A DNA stretch of 64,000 bases. It comes from Zhengella mangrovi (lineage in GTDB: Bacteria > Pseudomonadota > Alphaproteobacteria > Rhizobiales > Rhizobiaceae). The translations under genes and the position numbers were made by a program. The stretch covers positions 1 to 64,000 of the forward strand of contig NZ_PDVP01000008.1 in the NCBI RefSeq assembly GCF_002727065.1, in the 5' to 3' direction. The notes under the pieces were generated by a model, which made no database searches, had not been told where the DNA came from, and saw only the letters and a list, made by a program, of their open reading frames with translations. Of this stretch, positions 34,493-42,919 are shown piece by piece. Within the stretch, counting starts at the first letter, position 1; the number at the start of each line of letters is the position of its first letter.

Positions 34493-34830
34493 CATTTTCC
34501 TCCGTTGCGAACGCGTTCGCGGATCATTTCCCGGACGGGCACGAAATCGTAGGCCGGGAAGCACTGGGTTTCGAAGACGCCCCAGGCGGAGCGCTCCAGT
34601 TCGACGTTGACGACATTGAGCTTCGATGCGGGCAGGCGCAGCGTGACGATCTGGCCGAACCCCATGGCAACGACCCAGGAAACGATCTCCACGCCCTCGG
34701 GCGGGAAGCGCTCCCACCAGTCGGCATCCTTCAGCCTGGTCTGGATGGCGTCGAGATTGTTCGACTGGTCGTGTTTCAGGAACACGGTCATCAGCATGGT
34801 TTCAGGTGCTGCGATCAAAAATCCCTCCAT
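34492..34830 (-). CDS. Small conserved protein of Rieske operon, unknown function (first gene)
   Basis: About 112 aa. It begins with LMTVFLKHDQSNNLDAIQ about 16 residues in, then WWERFPPEGVEIVSWVVAMG, FGQIVTLRLPASKLNVVNVE and a C-terminal RERVRN. The alternation of strands and helices would fit a ferredoxin-like (dimeric alpha/beta barrel) fold, but I do not recognise the family. The start is uncertain: ATG 34830 is used here, while TTG 34845 and TTG 34818 (just after GGAGGG) are possible. It lies directly behind the IclR-type palindrome at 34837 and is coupled to the next gene. Confidence 0.7.
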   Translation of the reverse strand: MEGFLIAAPETMLMTVFLKHDQSNNLDAIQTRLKDADWWERFPPEGVEIVSWVVAMGFGQIVTLRLPASKLNVVNVELERSAWGVFETQCFPAYDFVPVREMIRERVRNGGK

Positions 34831-34836
34831 GGGCGA

Positions 34837-34875
34837 TTGTTCCAAATATGAAACAACTTATCATTATTGAAACAA
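34837..34875. promoter_or_regulatory. IclR-type operator before the Rieske operon
   Basis: TTGTTCC-N6-GAAACAA (34837-34856) is a near-perfect palindrome, and a further half-site GAAACAA lies at 34869-34875, 19 bp on. Related GTTCA-N4-TGAAC occurs at 35032, on the other side of the divergent promoter region. Confidence 0.7.
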
Positions 34876-35031
34876 TGCTATGGCGAAAACCGGATCGTGT
34901 AAAGCGAGAAATCGCGAATCTACCGGGCCAAAAGCGATGATATTCGCCCATTTCTAGTGCTTTTGCTCGTCCATAAATTAACGCTTGCCAGAAAGAAATT
35001 CTCTGCGTAGCATTTCAATGGCGAACAAGAA

Positions 35032-35047
35032 GTTCAAATATGAACAA
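35032..35047. promoter_or_regulatory. IclR-type operator before the 14-gene ABC/catabolic operon
   Basis: GTTCAAATATGAACAA. Its core, GTTCA-AATA-TGAAC, is a perfect palindrome and shares the centre TCAAATATGAA-like with the site at 34837 (TTCCAAATATGAAA). It lies about 90 bp before the ATPase gene, so one regulator may control both directions. Confidence 0.65.
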
Positions 35048-35136
35048 TCTAATGAGGGACGGCGTCTTGTTTTTCTCGATCGGACAGGCAGCGGGAGCGC
35101 AGGGGGAGCCGGGAGACGGTGCCCGGCGGAACAGCC

Positions 35137-35916
35137 ATGGCGCTTGAATACCGCAATGTAACCAAGGCGTTCGGCTCCGAGGCCGAGGGGACGCTGCTGA
35201 CGGCGCTCAAGGATGTGTCCTTCAAGGCGGACGAGGGCGAGTTCGTTGCCATCGTCGGCCCGTCGGGCTGCGGCAAGAGCACGATGCTCAACATGACGGC
35301 GGGCCTCTACCAGCCGACCCGCGGCGAGGTCTACGTTTCCGGCGAACTGGTGACGCGGCCGAATTCGCATGTCGGCTTCATGCTTCAGAAGGACCTGCTG
35401 CTGCCCTGGCGGACCATCGAGCAGAACGTCTGCTTCGGGCTGGAGGCTCGCGGAGTCGGGCGTTCGGAGTGCCGCGAGCGGGCGACGGCGATGCTCGACC
35501 GGTGCCACCTGCACGGTTTCGGCGACTACTACCCGCACCAGCTTTCCGGCGGCATGCGCCAGCGCGCGGCGCTGGCGCGCACGCTGGCCATCGAGCCGGA
35601 CGTGATCCTCCTCGACGAGCCGTTTTCGGCCCTGGATGCCCAGACGAAGATCATCATCCAGCGCAATTTCGCGGCGACCATCGAGCAGGAAAACATCACC
35701 ACGCTGCTGATTACCCACGACCTGGCGGAAGCGGCCTTCATGGCCGACCGCATCCTGGTGCTCTCGGAGCGGCCGGGGACGGTGGTGGAGGAAATCAGGG
35801 TCGACCTGCCGGACCGCGGCAATCCGACCGCGCGGCGGCAGAATCCCAAGGCCCAGGTCTACATCAACCGGATGTTCGAGATCCTGAAGCTGAAGGACCA
35901 GGAAGAAATCGCGTGA
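35137..35916 (+). CDS. ABC transporter ATPase, SsuB/TauB type
   Basis: 259 aa. Walker A GPSGCGKST at 41-49, Q-loop FMLQKDLLLPW, signature LSGGMRQR, Walker B VILLDEPFSALD and switch His in LLITHDLAEA. The nitrate/sulfonate/taurine/thiamine-precursor class has this size and lacks a C-terminal extension. The frame opens with GTG at 35119, but the ATG at 35137 fits the family start MALEYRNVTKAFG. It is the first gene of an operon of 14 genes to 48878. Confidence 0.92.
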   Translation: MALEYRNVTKAFGSEAEGTLLTALKDVSFKADEGEFVAIVGPSGCGKSTMLNMTAGLYQPTRGEVYVSGELVTRPNSHVGFMLQKDLLLPWRTIEQNVCFGLEARGVGRSECRERATAMLDRCHLHGFGDYYPHQLSGGMRQRAALARTLAIEPDVILLDEPFSALDAQTKIIIQRNFAATIEQENITTLLITHDLAEAAFMADRILVLSERPGTVVEEIRVDLPDRGNPTARRQNPKAQVYINRMFEILKLKDQEEIA

Positions 35917-35948
35917 ACCGAAACTTCGTGAGAACAAAGAGGGTGAAC

Positions 35949-36923
35949 ATGAAAAAACTACTCAGAACCATCGTGACGGCCGTCTCGCTCGTGGCCATGG
36001 CCGGGGCCGCATCGGCGGCGGAGAAGATGACCTATCTCTTCCCGGCACCGGACTTCCTGCCGGCCTTCGCGCCGTTCAAGCTGGCGATGTCCAAGGGCTA
36101 TTACACCGACGCGGGCCTGGACGTGACCTTCCAGGTCGGCAAGGGCGGCGCCGACGTCGCCAAGCAGGTGGGTGTCGGCAACGCGGAACTGGGCGGCGGC
36201 ATCGGCGATACCGCGATCATCGTGCGCGCCAACGGCCTGCCGATCCGTGGCGTCGCGGTGCTTGGTGCCAAGGCCCTGACCCAGATCTACTGGCGCAAGG
36301 ACAGCGGCGTGACCCAGCTCGCCGACCTGAAGGGCAAGTCCATTGGCGTGCTCTCCTTCCAGGACACGACCTATTACAACCTGCTGGCAGCGCTCGCCAG
36401 CGTCGGCCTTTCCAAGGATGACGTCGACATCCAGGCCGTTGGCCCGGCCGGCATCATCCAGCTGATGATCTCCGGCGACACGCAGGCGATGTCGGGCACG
36501 GTCGAATGGGCCGGTGCGGTTCGTGCCGCGGGCGTCGACGTGCAGATGCTGCCGATCAACGACATCTTCCCGGCGATGGCGCAGGCGATCATCGCCTCCG
36601 ACAAGATCATCGCCGAGAAGCCGGAACTGGTGAAGGCCTTCGTGCAGGCCACGATCAAGGGCTATATCGACGTGATCAAGGATCCGGAGCAGGCGGCCAA
36701 GGACTATGTCGCCGCCGTTCCGCAGCACGCCGGCAAGGAAAAGGTGATGGAAGCCATCATGCGCGGCTACATCGACCTGGTCTATGGCACGGACACGGAG
36801 AATTTCGGCACGTTCGACGAGGCCCGGATGAAGGCTGTCCAGGACTTCTACCTCAAGAACGACATCGTGCGCGAAGCCGTTCCGATCGCCGACACCTACA
36901 CCAACCAGTTCGTCGCCAAGTGA
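35949..36923 (+). CDS. ABC transporter substrate-binding protein, NMT1/THI5 (SsuA) type
   Basis: 324 aa, periplasmic. Signal peptide MKKLLRTIVTAVSLVAMAGA ending ASA-AE. The mature protein has the layout of NMT1/THI5-like proteins: APFKLAMSKGYYTDAGLDVTF, then VGVGNAELGGGIGDTAI, LKGKSIGVLS, and a helical C-terminal part. These bind sulfonates, thiamine pyrimidine precursors, phthalates or other small ring compounds. GAGGGTGA precedes the ATG. In this operon the ligand is likely the aromatic compound attacked by the oxygenases. Confidence 0.92.
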   Translation: MKKLLRTIVTAVSLVAMAGAASAAEKMTYLFPAPDFLPAFAPFKLAMSKGYYTDAGLDVTFQVGKGGADVAKQVGVGNAELGGGIGDTAIIVRANGLPIRGVAVLGAKALTQIYWRKDSGVTQLADLKGKSIGVLSFQDTTYYNLLAALASVGLSKDDVDIQAVGPAGIIQLMISGDTQAMSGTVEWAGAVRAAGVDVQMLPINDIFPAMAQAIIASDKIIAEKPELVKAFVQATIKGYIDVIKDPEQAAKDYVAAVPQHAGKEKVMEAIMRGYIDLVYGTDTENFGTFDEARMKAVQDFYLKNDIVREAVPIADTYTNQFVAK

Positions 36924-36939
36924 CGGCCTGACGCCGGCC

Positions 36940-36966
36940 GGGCGCGGACCGACATGGTCCGTGCCC
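36940..36966 (+). other. Hairpin between binding-protein and permease genes
   Basis: GGGCGCGGACC (36940-36950) pairs with GGTCCGTGCCC (36956-36966) through eleven pairs (one G-U) around a 5-base loop, without T run. Confidence 0.65.
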
Positions 36967-37009
36967 GCGCCCCATATCCCAAGCACATGGACTTGCTGGA
37001 CCGGGACCG

Positions 37010-37771
37010 ATGAAAAACACCGTTCTCCTGACGACACTCGTGGTGGCGCTTCTCTTCATTCTGGCCTGGGAGTTCATCCCGCCGGCGATGGGCGTGCCGC
37101 GCTACATCATCCCGACGCCGAGCCAGTGCCTGGACGAGTTCATCCGCAACATCCGTCTCGACAATCTCGTCGGCCACACGGTCTCGACCTTCGTCATGAC
37201 GCTGATCGGCTTTGCCATCGGCAGTTTCCTGGGCGCCCTGATCGGCTACCTGCTCGGCATGTCGACCTTCTGGGAACGCGTGTTGTCACCCTATATCCTG
37301 GCGCTGCAGATCGCGCCGAAGGTGGCCTTCGCGCCGCTGTTCATCATGTGGTTCGGCTTCACGTTCTGGCCGAAGCTGCTGGTGACCATCCTGATCGTCT
37401 TCTTCCCGATCCTCGTCAACGTGCTGCAGTCGATGAAGACAGTCGACCGCGACATCATCAACCTGGCGCGGGCCTACAACCTGACGCGCTGGCAGATCTT
37501 CCGGAAGGTGGAGTTTCCCTCCACGCTGCCGTCGCTGCTGGCCGGCCTGCGGATCGGTTCGACGCTCGCCGTCATCGGCGTGACCGTCGGCGAACTGGTC
37601 GGCGGCAACACCGGCCTCGGCTTCCTGATTTCCTATGGCGAGGGCCAGGCCAACGCAGCCATGGTGTTCAACGCCATCCTCCTGCTGACGCTCATCGGCA
37701 TCGTGCTCTACACGGCCGTGACCTGGGTGGAAAAGCGGATGCTGCATTACATCCCGAAGGCGGAGCACTGA
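37010..37771 (+). CDS. ABC transporter permease, SsuC/TauC type
   Basis: 253 aa with about six membrane segments. The coupling loop is DIINLARAYNLTRWQIFRKV, followed by EFPSTLPSLLAGLRIG, the hallmark of the SsuC family. It works as a homodimer with the ATPase at 35137. The intergenic hairpin upstream may lower its level relative to the binding protein. Confidence 0.92.
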   Translation: MKNTVLLTTLVVALLFILAWEFIPPAMGVPRYIIPTPSQCLDEFIRNIRLDNLVGHTVSTFVMTLIGFAIGSFLGALIGYLLGMSTFWERVLSPYILALQIAPKVAFAPLFIMWFGFTFWPKLLVTILIVFFPILVNVLQSMKTVDRDIINLARAYNLTRWQIFRKVEFPSTLPSLLAGLRIGSTLAVIGVTVGELVGGNTGLGFLISYGEGQANAAMVFNAILLLTLIGIVLYTAVTWVEKRMLHYIPKAEH

Positions 37772-37774
37772 GCC

Positions 37775-39037
37775 ATGGCCGCCGCCCGTCCCGAAACCCG
37801 ATACAGCGTGCTGATCGCAGGCGCCGGCATTGCCGGCTGTGCCGCGGCCATCGCGCTGGCGCGTGCCGGCCACGCGGTGCGGGTGGTCGAAAAGCAGGGC
37901 GAGTGGCGGTTCCTGAGTTCCGGCATCTTTGTCTATTCGAACGGGCTTGAATGCCTGCGCGACCTGGGCGTGCTGGACGAGATCCTCGACGCGGGATTTG
38001 CGATCCCGGGCGGACGCAACGCCTATTTCGACCATCACGGCGCGCCGATCGTCGACGTGACCTACCCGCCAGGCGAGACGCCGGGCGTTCCTGCCATCCT
38101 CGGGATCAAGCGGGCGGAACTGCACCGCATCCTGGCAGCGAGGATGGCCCAACTCGGTGTGCCGGTGGACCTCGGCACGACGATCGAGGCGATCGAGCCG
38201 GGCGCGGACGGCGTGACCGCGCGCCTGAGCGACGGCCGCAGCGAGACCGCCGATCTCCTGCTCGGTGCCGACGGCATCCGCAGCGCCACGCGCACGATGA
38301 TCGGCATCGATATCGAACCGCGTTACACCGGTTTCGGCGTCTGGCGCGCGGTGCACGCCCGGCCGGCGTCGCTGACGGACAAGATCATGGTCATGGGGCC
38401 GGGGAAGCGCTTCGGCATCATGCCGATCAGCGACGACAGGCTCTATACCTTCGGCACGGTGGCCGAGCCACGCGATGCCCGCTTCGATCCCGCCGAATGG
38501 CCGGACACCATGCGCGCGCGTTTCGCCGAGTTCGACGGCCCGGCGCGGCCGTTCCTCGACGAGGTCGGGCCGGACAGCGAGGTGTTCTACACGGCGGTCG
38601 AGGAAGTTTCGCTGCCCTTGCCCTGGCATCGTGGCCGGGTGCTGCTGATCGGCGATGCCGCCCATGCCTCGACGCCCTTCATGGGGCAGGGCGGGGCCAT
38701 GGCCATGGAAGACGGCGTGGTCCTCGCCCGCCTGCTGGATGCGAGCGGCAATCCCGACGATGCACTGGAGCGTTTCGGTCGATTGCGCGCACCGGTCTGT
38801 TCATTCGTGCAGTCGGTGTCGCGGGCCGTCGGCGAGGCCGGTGCTCGCGAGGATGCCGGCGCGCTGGCCGGACGGAACGCCCGGATGCAACGCGAGGCGC
38901 AGGGCGCCGTCGACGATTTCTATTCCCGGCTCGCCGCCTTCCGGCGCGAGACCGACCAAGCCATTCGCGCCCTTCAGGAGAAGGCCGCGAACCGCGCACA
39001 ACCCCGCGTCTGCGAAACCCCAGGAGGTGTATCATGA
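37775..39037 (+). CDS. FAD-dependent aromatic monooxygenase (salicylate/PHBH-type), first copy
   Basis: 420 aa, group A flavin monooxygenase. FAD fold VLIAGAGIAGCAAAIALARAG, the DG motif in LLLGADGIRSATR and the GD motif in VLLIGDAAHASTPFMGQGG. The C-terminal extension (about 370-420) is longer than in most relatives and may form a coiled or lid segment. It hydroxylates an aromatic ring using NAD(P)H and oxygen. It begins 3 bp after the permease gene and overlaps the cupin gene (ATGA). Confidence 0.9.
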   Translation: MAAARPETRYSVLIAGAGIAGCAAAIALARAGHAVRVVEKQGEWRFLSSGIFVYSNGLECLRDLGVLDEILDAGFAIPGGRNAYFDHHGAPIVDVTYPPGETPGVPAILGIKRAELHRILAARMAQLGVPVDLGTTIEAIEPGADGVTARLSDGRSETADLLLGADGIRSATRTMIGIDIEPRYTGFGVWRAVHARPASLTDKIMVMGPGKRFGIMPISDDRLYTFGTVAEPRDARFDPAEWPDTMRARFAEFDGPARPFLDEVGPDSEVFYTAVEEVSLPLPWHRGRVLLIGDAAHASTPFMGQGGAMAMEDGVVLARLLDASGNPDDALERFGRLRAPVCSFVQSVSRAVGEAGAREDAGALAGRNARMQREAQGAVDDFYSRLAAFRRETDQAIRALQEKAANRAQPRVCETPGGVS

Positions 39038-39579
39038 CTGCAGCCCCCACGATGCCGACCATCAATCCCGACGACGTGCAGATCCCCGAGGGCATGAGCC
39101 TCGGCGACTGGATCGAGAGCCGCGTCGCGCGCTACGAAACCCGCAAGCTCGACTGGAACGCGCTCAAGTTCCAGGCCGACTACGACCCGAAGTACCGCCG
39201 GGCGCAGATGCGCTACATCGGCACGGGCGCGACCGGCGTGAAGAGCGACAGCAACGTCATCCCGGCGGAGCATTTCACTTTTTCCACCATGGTGCTGCCG
39301 GCCGGCTGCGAAGGCCCGCTGCACATCCACACCGATGCCGAGGAAGTGTTCTTCATTCTTCGCGGCCACAAGATCCGCCTGATGATCGAGCACAAGGGCG
39401 AGATGGTCGAGACGGTGCTGACCGAGCGCGACATCATCTCCGTGCCGCCCGGCGTCTATCGCGGCCTGGTCAACGAGGGCATCGAGGAAGCACTGATGTG
39501 CGTGATCATCGGCAATCCCAAGCCGGTGACGCCGACCTATCCGCCGGAGCATCCGCTGGCCAAGGTGAAGCGGTCCTGA
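39034..39579 (+). CDS. Cupin-domain protein
   Basis: 181 aa. The metal-binding cupin motif GPLHIHTDAEEVFFILRG holds H97, H99 and E104; the second motif (about 140-160, SVPPGVYRGLVNEG) has no obvious His, so the metal site may be incomplete or use other residues. Small cupins in such operons act as dioxygenases, isomerases or binding proteins. A helical N-terminal segment (about 20-60) precedes the fold. Function unknown. Confidence 0.82.
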   Translation: MTAAPTMPTINPDDVQIPEGMSLGDWIESRVARYETRKLDWNALKFQADYDPKYRRAQMRYIGTGATGVKSDSNVIPAEHFTFSTMVLPAGCEGPLHIHTDAEEVFFILRGHKIRLMIEHKGEMVETVLTERDIISVPPGVYRGLVNEGIEEALMCVIIGNPKPVTPTYPPEHPLAKVKRS

Positions 39580-39587
39580 GGAGACGG

Positions 39588-40346
39588 ATGGTCATGATGC
39601 TCGAGAACCGGACGATCCTGATCACGGGTGCAGCACGCGGGCTGGGGCGCGAGATCGCGCTGGCCTGCGGGCGGGCCGGTGCGCGCCTGGTTCTCGCCGA
39701 CATCGACGAGGCGGGCGCGGGCGAGACCGCGCGCCTCGTCGCGCAGGATGGCGGCACGGCGCGTGCGGTTCATGTCGATCTGGCCTCGCCGGAGAGCATC
39801 AAGGCGCTCGCCTCCAATATCGTCGCCGGCGAAGGCCGGCTCGACGGCCTGGTGAACAATGGCGCCATCGCCACCGGCATCGGCGGCAAGACGCTGGACG
39901 AGATCGACATCGAGACCTGGGACCGGGTGATGACGGTCAACGTGCGCGGCCTGTGGCTGATGACGCGGGCGGCCGCGCCGCTGATGGAACGGAGCGGTGG
40001 CGGGCGGATCGTCAACATCGCGTCCGATACCGCCATCTGGGGCGCGCCGCGCCTGCTGTCCTACGTCGCCAGCAAGGGCGCGGTGATGTCGATGACGCAT
40101 TCGCTGGCCCGTGAACTGGGGCCGAAAGGGATCGGCGTGACCGCCGTCGCCCCCGGCATTCTGACGACGGAATCCACCGAATACGTGCCTGAAGAACGCC
40201 ACAAGATGTACCAGCTCGGCCGCGCCGTGCCGGGACCGCAGGGTCCCGACGACGTGACGGGCACGATCGTGTTCCTGCTCGGTCCCGATGCCCTGACGCT
40301 GACGGGGCAGGTGCTGCCGGTCAACCGGGGGTTCGTCTTCAAATGA
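39588..40346 (+). CDS. Short-chain dehydrogenase/reductase (classical)
   Basis: 252 aa. TGAARGLGREIA cofactor motif, NNGA, catalytic Ser in NIASDT and the Y-x3-K pair in SYVASKGAV, so the active site is complete. It probably oxidises a dihydrodiol or reduces a ketone intermediate. GAGGAG lies before three possible ATGs (39588, 39594, 39597); I use the first. Its end overlaps the hydrolase gene (ATGA). Confidence 0.9.
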   Translation: MVMMLENRTILITGAARGLGREIALACGRAGARLVLADIDEAGAGETARLVAQDGGTARAVHVDLASPESIKALASNIVAGEGRLDGLVNNGAIATGIGGKTLDEIDIETWDRVMTVNVRGLWLMTRAAAPLMERSGGGRIVNIASDTAIWGAPRLLSYVASKGAVMSMTHSLARELGPKGIGVTAVAPGILTTESTEYVPEERHKMYQLGRAVPGPQGPDDVTGTIVFLLGPDALTLTGQVLPVNRGFVFK

Positions 40347-41188
40347 GCCGCAGCTTCGACACCCTGAGCGTGGACGGGATCGACATCCGGCTGTCGCAAG
40401 GCAGCGGCGGCCCGGCTCTCGTCATGCTGCACGGGATCGGCTCCAACGCGTCCTCCTTCGACGGCCTGAGCGCGGCGCTGCCGGAGGACTGGACGCTGGT
40501 CGCCTGGAACGCACCCGGTTACGGCGGTTCCCGCCCGCTTGAAACCGGCTGGCCGACGGCGGGCGCCTATGCCGACCGGCTGGCGGAGGTGGCGGCAGCG
40601 CTGAACCTGCCGCCGTTCCTTCTTGCCGGCCATTCGCTTGGCACGCTGATGGCGACGGCCTTCGCAAAGCGCCATCCGGCCCTGGTGCAGGGCCTCGTCC
40701 TGCTCGCCTGTGCGCAGGGCCATGGCGCCGCAGCCGGAGCGCTGGGCGACAAGGCGCAGAAGCGGCTCGATGACCTCGCGGCGCGCGGGACCACCGAGTT
40801 TGCCCGCACGCGGGCACCGCGGCTGATGTTCCGCCCCGAGACCATGCCGGAGGTCCGCGACCGGGCCATTGCGGCGATGGCGGCGATCAATCCCGACGGC
40901 TATGCGCAGGCTGTGCGGATGCTGGCGACCGGCGACCAGGCGTCGGATGCGGCCGGGGTCCGCGTGCCTTCTCTGGTGATGGTCGGTGACAAGGACGTGA
41001 TCACCCCGCCGGCGCAGAGCCGCGGCGTACATGATGCCCTGGCCGAGGCCTCGCCGGACCAGCCGCACCTGTTTCAAACCGTGCCGGACGCCGGCCATAT
41101 CCTGCACCAGGAGTATCCGGCTGCCGTGGCCGATCCCGTGGTTTCTTTTGCGCAGCAGATCGCCGCTGCCGGGGAGGCTGTCCGATGA
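40343..41188 (+). CDS. Alpha/beta-hydrolase
   Basis: 281 aa. Oxyanion segment MLHGIGSNA, nucleophile elbow GHSLG, catalytic Asp in MVGDKDVITPP and His in PDAGHILHQEYP. Relatives include C-C bond hydrolases of meta-cleavage pathways, N-formylmaleamate deformylase and 3-oxoadipate enol-lactonase. With an extradiol dioxygenase three genes on, hydrolysis of a ring-cleavage product is a fair guess. It overlaps its neighbours at both ends by 4 bp. Confidence 0.88.
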   Translation: MSRSFDTLSVDGIDIRLSQGSGGPALVMLHGIGSNASSFDGLSAALPEDWTLVAWNAPGYGGSRPLETGWPTAGAYADRLAEVAAALNLPPFLLAGHSLGTLMATAFAKRHPALVQGLVLLACAQGHGAAAGALGDKAQKRLDDLAARGTTEFARTRAPRLMFRPETMPEVRDRAIAAMAAINPDGYAQAVRMLATGDQASDAAGVRVPSLVMVGDKDVITPPAQSRGVHDALAEASPDQPHLFQTVPDAGHILHQEYPAAVADPVVSFAQQIAAAGEAVR

Positions 41189-42009
41189 GCGACGACAAGG
41201 CCGTCTATTCGGTTCCGCCCGTCGAGCGCGCCTTTCGCGTGCTGCGCTACATCGCCGACGGCAATTCCTGCGCCAACATTTCCAGGGCGGCGAAGGATAC
41301 CGGCGTCAACCGCACCACGCTCATCCGCCTGCTGCACACGCTGGAGCAGGAAGCGATGATCGAAAAGGCCGATCATGCGCAGGGCTACAGCCTGGGAACG
41401 GGGCTGTTGAACCTGGCCGCCAGCGCGCTCTATTCGCGCGACGTGGTGCAGGTGGCCCACCCGGAACTGCGGCGGCTGGTGCGCGAACTGGGGCTTTCGG
41501 CGCACCTGGGCATTCTCGACGGACGCGAGATCACCTACCTCCTGCGCGAGACGCCAAACCTGCACCTGGTATCCAACGTGCGCGTGGGCAGCCGCCTGCC
41601 TGCCCATGCGACGACGATCGGGCGGATCATTCTCGCCCACCGGGATTTTGCCGAGGTGGAAGCGCTTTTCGCCACGGCCGGCATGGAACCGGCCACCGAC
41701 AAGACCGCGACGACGCTCGCCGCGCTGCGCGAGCAGCTTGCCGGGGACCGGCGCGCCGGCATCGCCTGGAGCGTGTCGAACTTCGAAGCGGGGATCGGCT
41801 CGGCCGCCGTGGCGGTCTTCGATGCCCAGGGAAAGGCCATCGGCGCCATCAACGTGACCGGGCCAGACCATGAGTTCGCCGAAGGTGCCGGCCGGCGCGA
41901 CGAGATCGGCCGCGCCCTGTCATCGGCGGCTCACCGGATTTCGCATCAACTCGGGCACATTCCTTCATCGGCCCGAATTCGCCATTCATCAGGAGGCAAT
42001 CATGACTGA
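41185..42009 (+). CDS. IclR-family regulator, second copy
   Basis: 274 aa. Winged helix (VERAFRVLRYIADGNSCANI to TTLIRLLHTLEQEA), then the IclR sensor domain with GRIILAHRDF and SNFEAGIGSAAVAVFD. It is embedded inside the catabolic operon, overlapping the hydrolase by 4 bp and the dioxygenase by 8 bp, so it is made together with the enzymes and can give feedback. It differs clearly from the IclR at 30997, so they may sense different compounds or act in series. Confidence 0.9.
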   Translation: MSDDKAVYSVPPVERAFRVLRYIADGNSCANISRAAKDTGVNRTTLIRLLHTLEQEAMIEKADHAQGYSLGTGLLNLAASALYSRDVVQVAHPELRRLVRELGLSAHLGILDGREITYLLRETPNLHLVSNVRVGSRLPAHATTIGRIILAHRDFAEVEALFATAGMEPATDKTATTLAALREQLAGDRRAGIAWSVSNFEAGIGSAAVAVFDAQGKAIGAINVTGPDHEFAEGAGRRDEIGRALSSAAHRISHQLGHIPSSARIRHSSGGNHD

Positions 42010-42919
42010 CCGTATGCGTGTCGACTTCCTGCGCGGCATTGCCATGCGCGCGCCCGGCATGGCGGAGACCGCCGATTTCTACGAGGCGATCTGGGGCCTC
42101 AAGCGCGTGCCGTCGAACGATGGCACGGTCTACCTGCGCGGCACCGGGCCGGAGCCGTATATCTACTCGCTGACCGACGGGGCCGACTTCGGCATCGAAT
42201 ACATCCATTTTGGCATGTCCAGCCGGGCGCGACTGGAAGCGCTCTACGACCACCTGTCGAAAGCCGGCGCGCCGCTGATCGACGAGCCAACGGAGCTGAC
42301 CACGCCGGGCGGCGGTATCGGCTTCCGGCTGCGGGATCCGGACAACCGCGTCCTGCGGATCGTCGCGGACATGACCGACAACACCGACAGCGAAAGCCAT
42401 TTCGCCATGCCGGTGAAGGTGTCGCACGTCGTGGTCAACACGCCCGACCTGAAGACGACCGAGGCCTTCTACACCGACATGCTCGGCTTCCGGCTGTCGG
42501 ACTTTTACGTCGACCGCATGTCCTTCCTGCGCTGCAGCAGCGACCACCATTCGATCGGCCTGTTCCAGAATGCCCACGCGAGCGCCAACCACGTCGCCTT
42601 CGAGATGCGCGACATGGATTCCTTCATGCGCGGTATCGGCCGGATGAAGCAGAACGGGCACGTGCCGAGCTGGGGGCCGGGACGGCACGGGCCGGGCAAC
42701 AACCCGTTCGCCTATTTCGTCTCGCCGTCCGGGTTCGTGATCGAGTTCACCACCGAACTGCAGCAGATCGACGAGACGACACACGTTGCGCAGGAATGGC
42801 CGTGGGGTGATCCGGAGCTTTCCGACCGCTGGATGACGGCGGGTCCGCCCACGCCGGCGATGCGCGCGGTCATGCTGGGCCGGCCGGACCGCGGCTTTCC
42901 GGCAGCGGGAGCACGCTGA
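42002..42919 (+). CDS. VOC-family extradiol ring-cleavage dioxygenase
   Basis: 305 aa with two VOC modules. Likely Fe(II) ligands are H142 (VSHVVVNT), H197 (ANHVAFEM) and E248 (FVIEFTTE), with Tyr238 in FAYFVSPSG at the place of the conserved tyrosine of type I extradiol enzymes. That arrangement supports real meta-cleavage activity on a catechol, aminophenol or hydroxy-pyridine ring. AGGAGG lies before the ATG; the first 8 bases overlap the iclR gene. Confidence 0.88.
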   Translation: MTDRMRVDFLRGIAMRAPGMAETADFYEAIWGLKRVPSNDGTVYLRGTGPEPYIYSLTDGADFGIEYIHFGMSSRARLEALYDHLSKAGAPLIDEPTELTTPGGGIGFRLRDPDNRVLRIVADMTDNTDSESHFAMPVKVSHVVVNTPDLKTTEAFYTDMLGFRLSDFYVDRMSFLRCSSDHHSIGLFQNAHASANHVAFEMRDMDSFMRGIGRMKQNGHVPSWGPGRHGPGNNPFAYFVSPSGFVIEFTTELQQIDETTHVAQEWPWGDPELSDRWMTAGPPTPAMRAVMLGRPDRGFPAAGAR

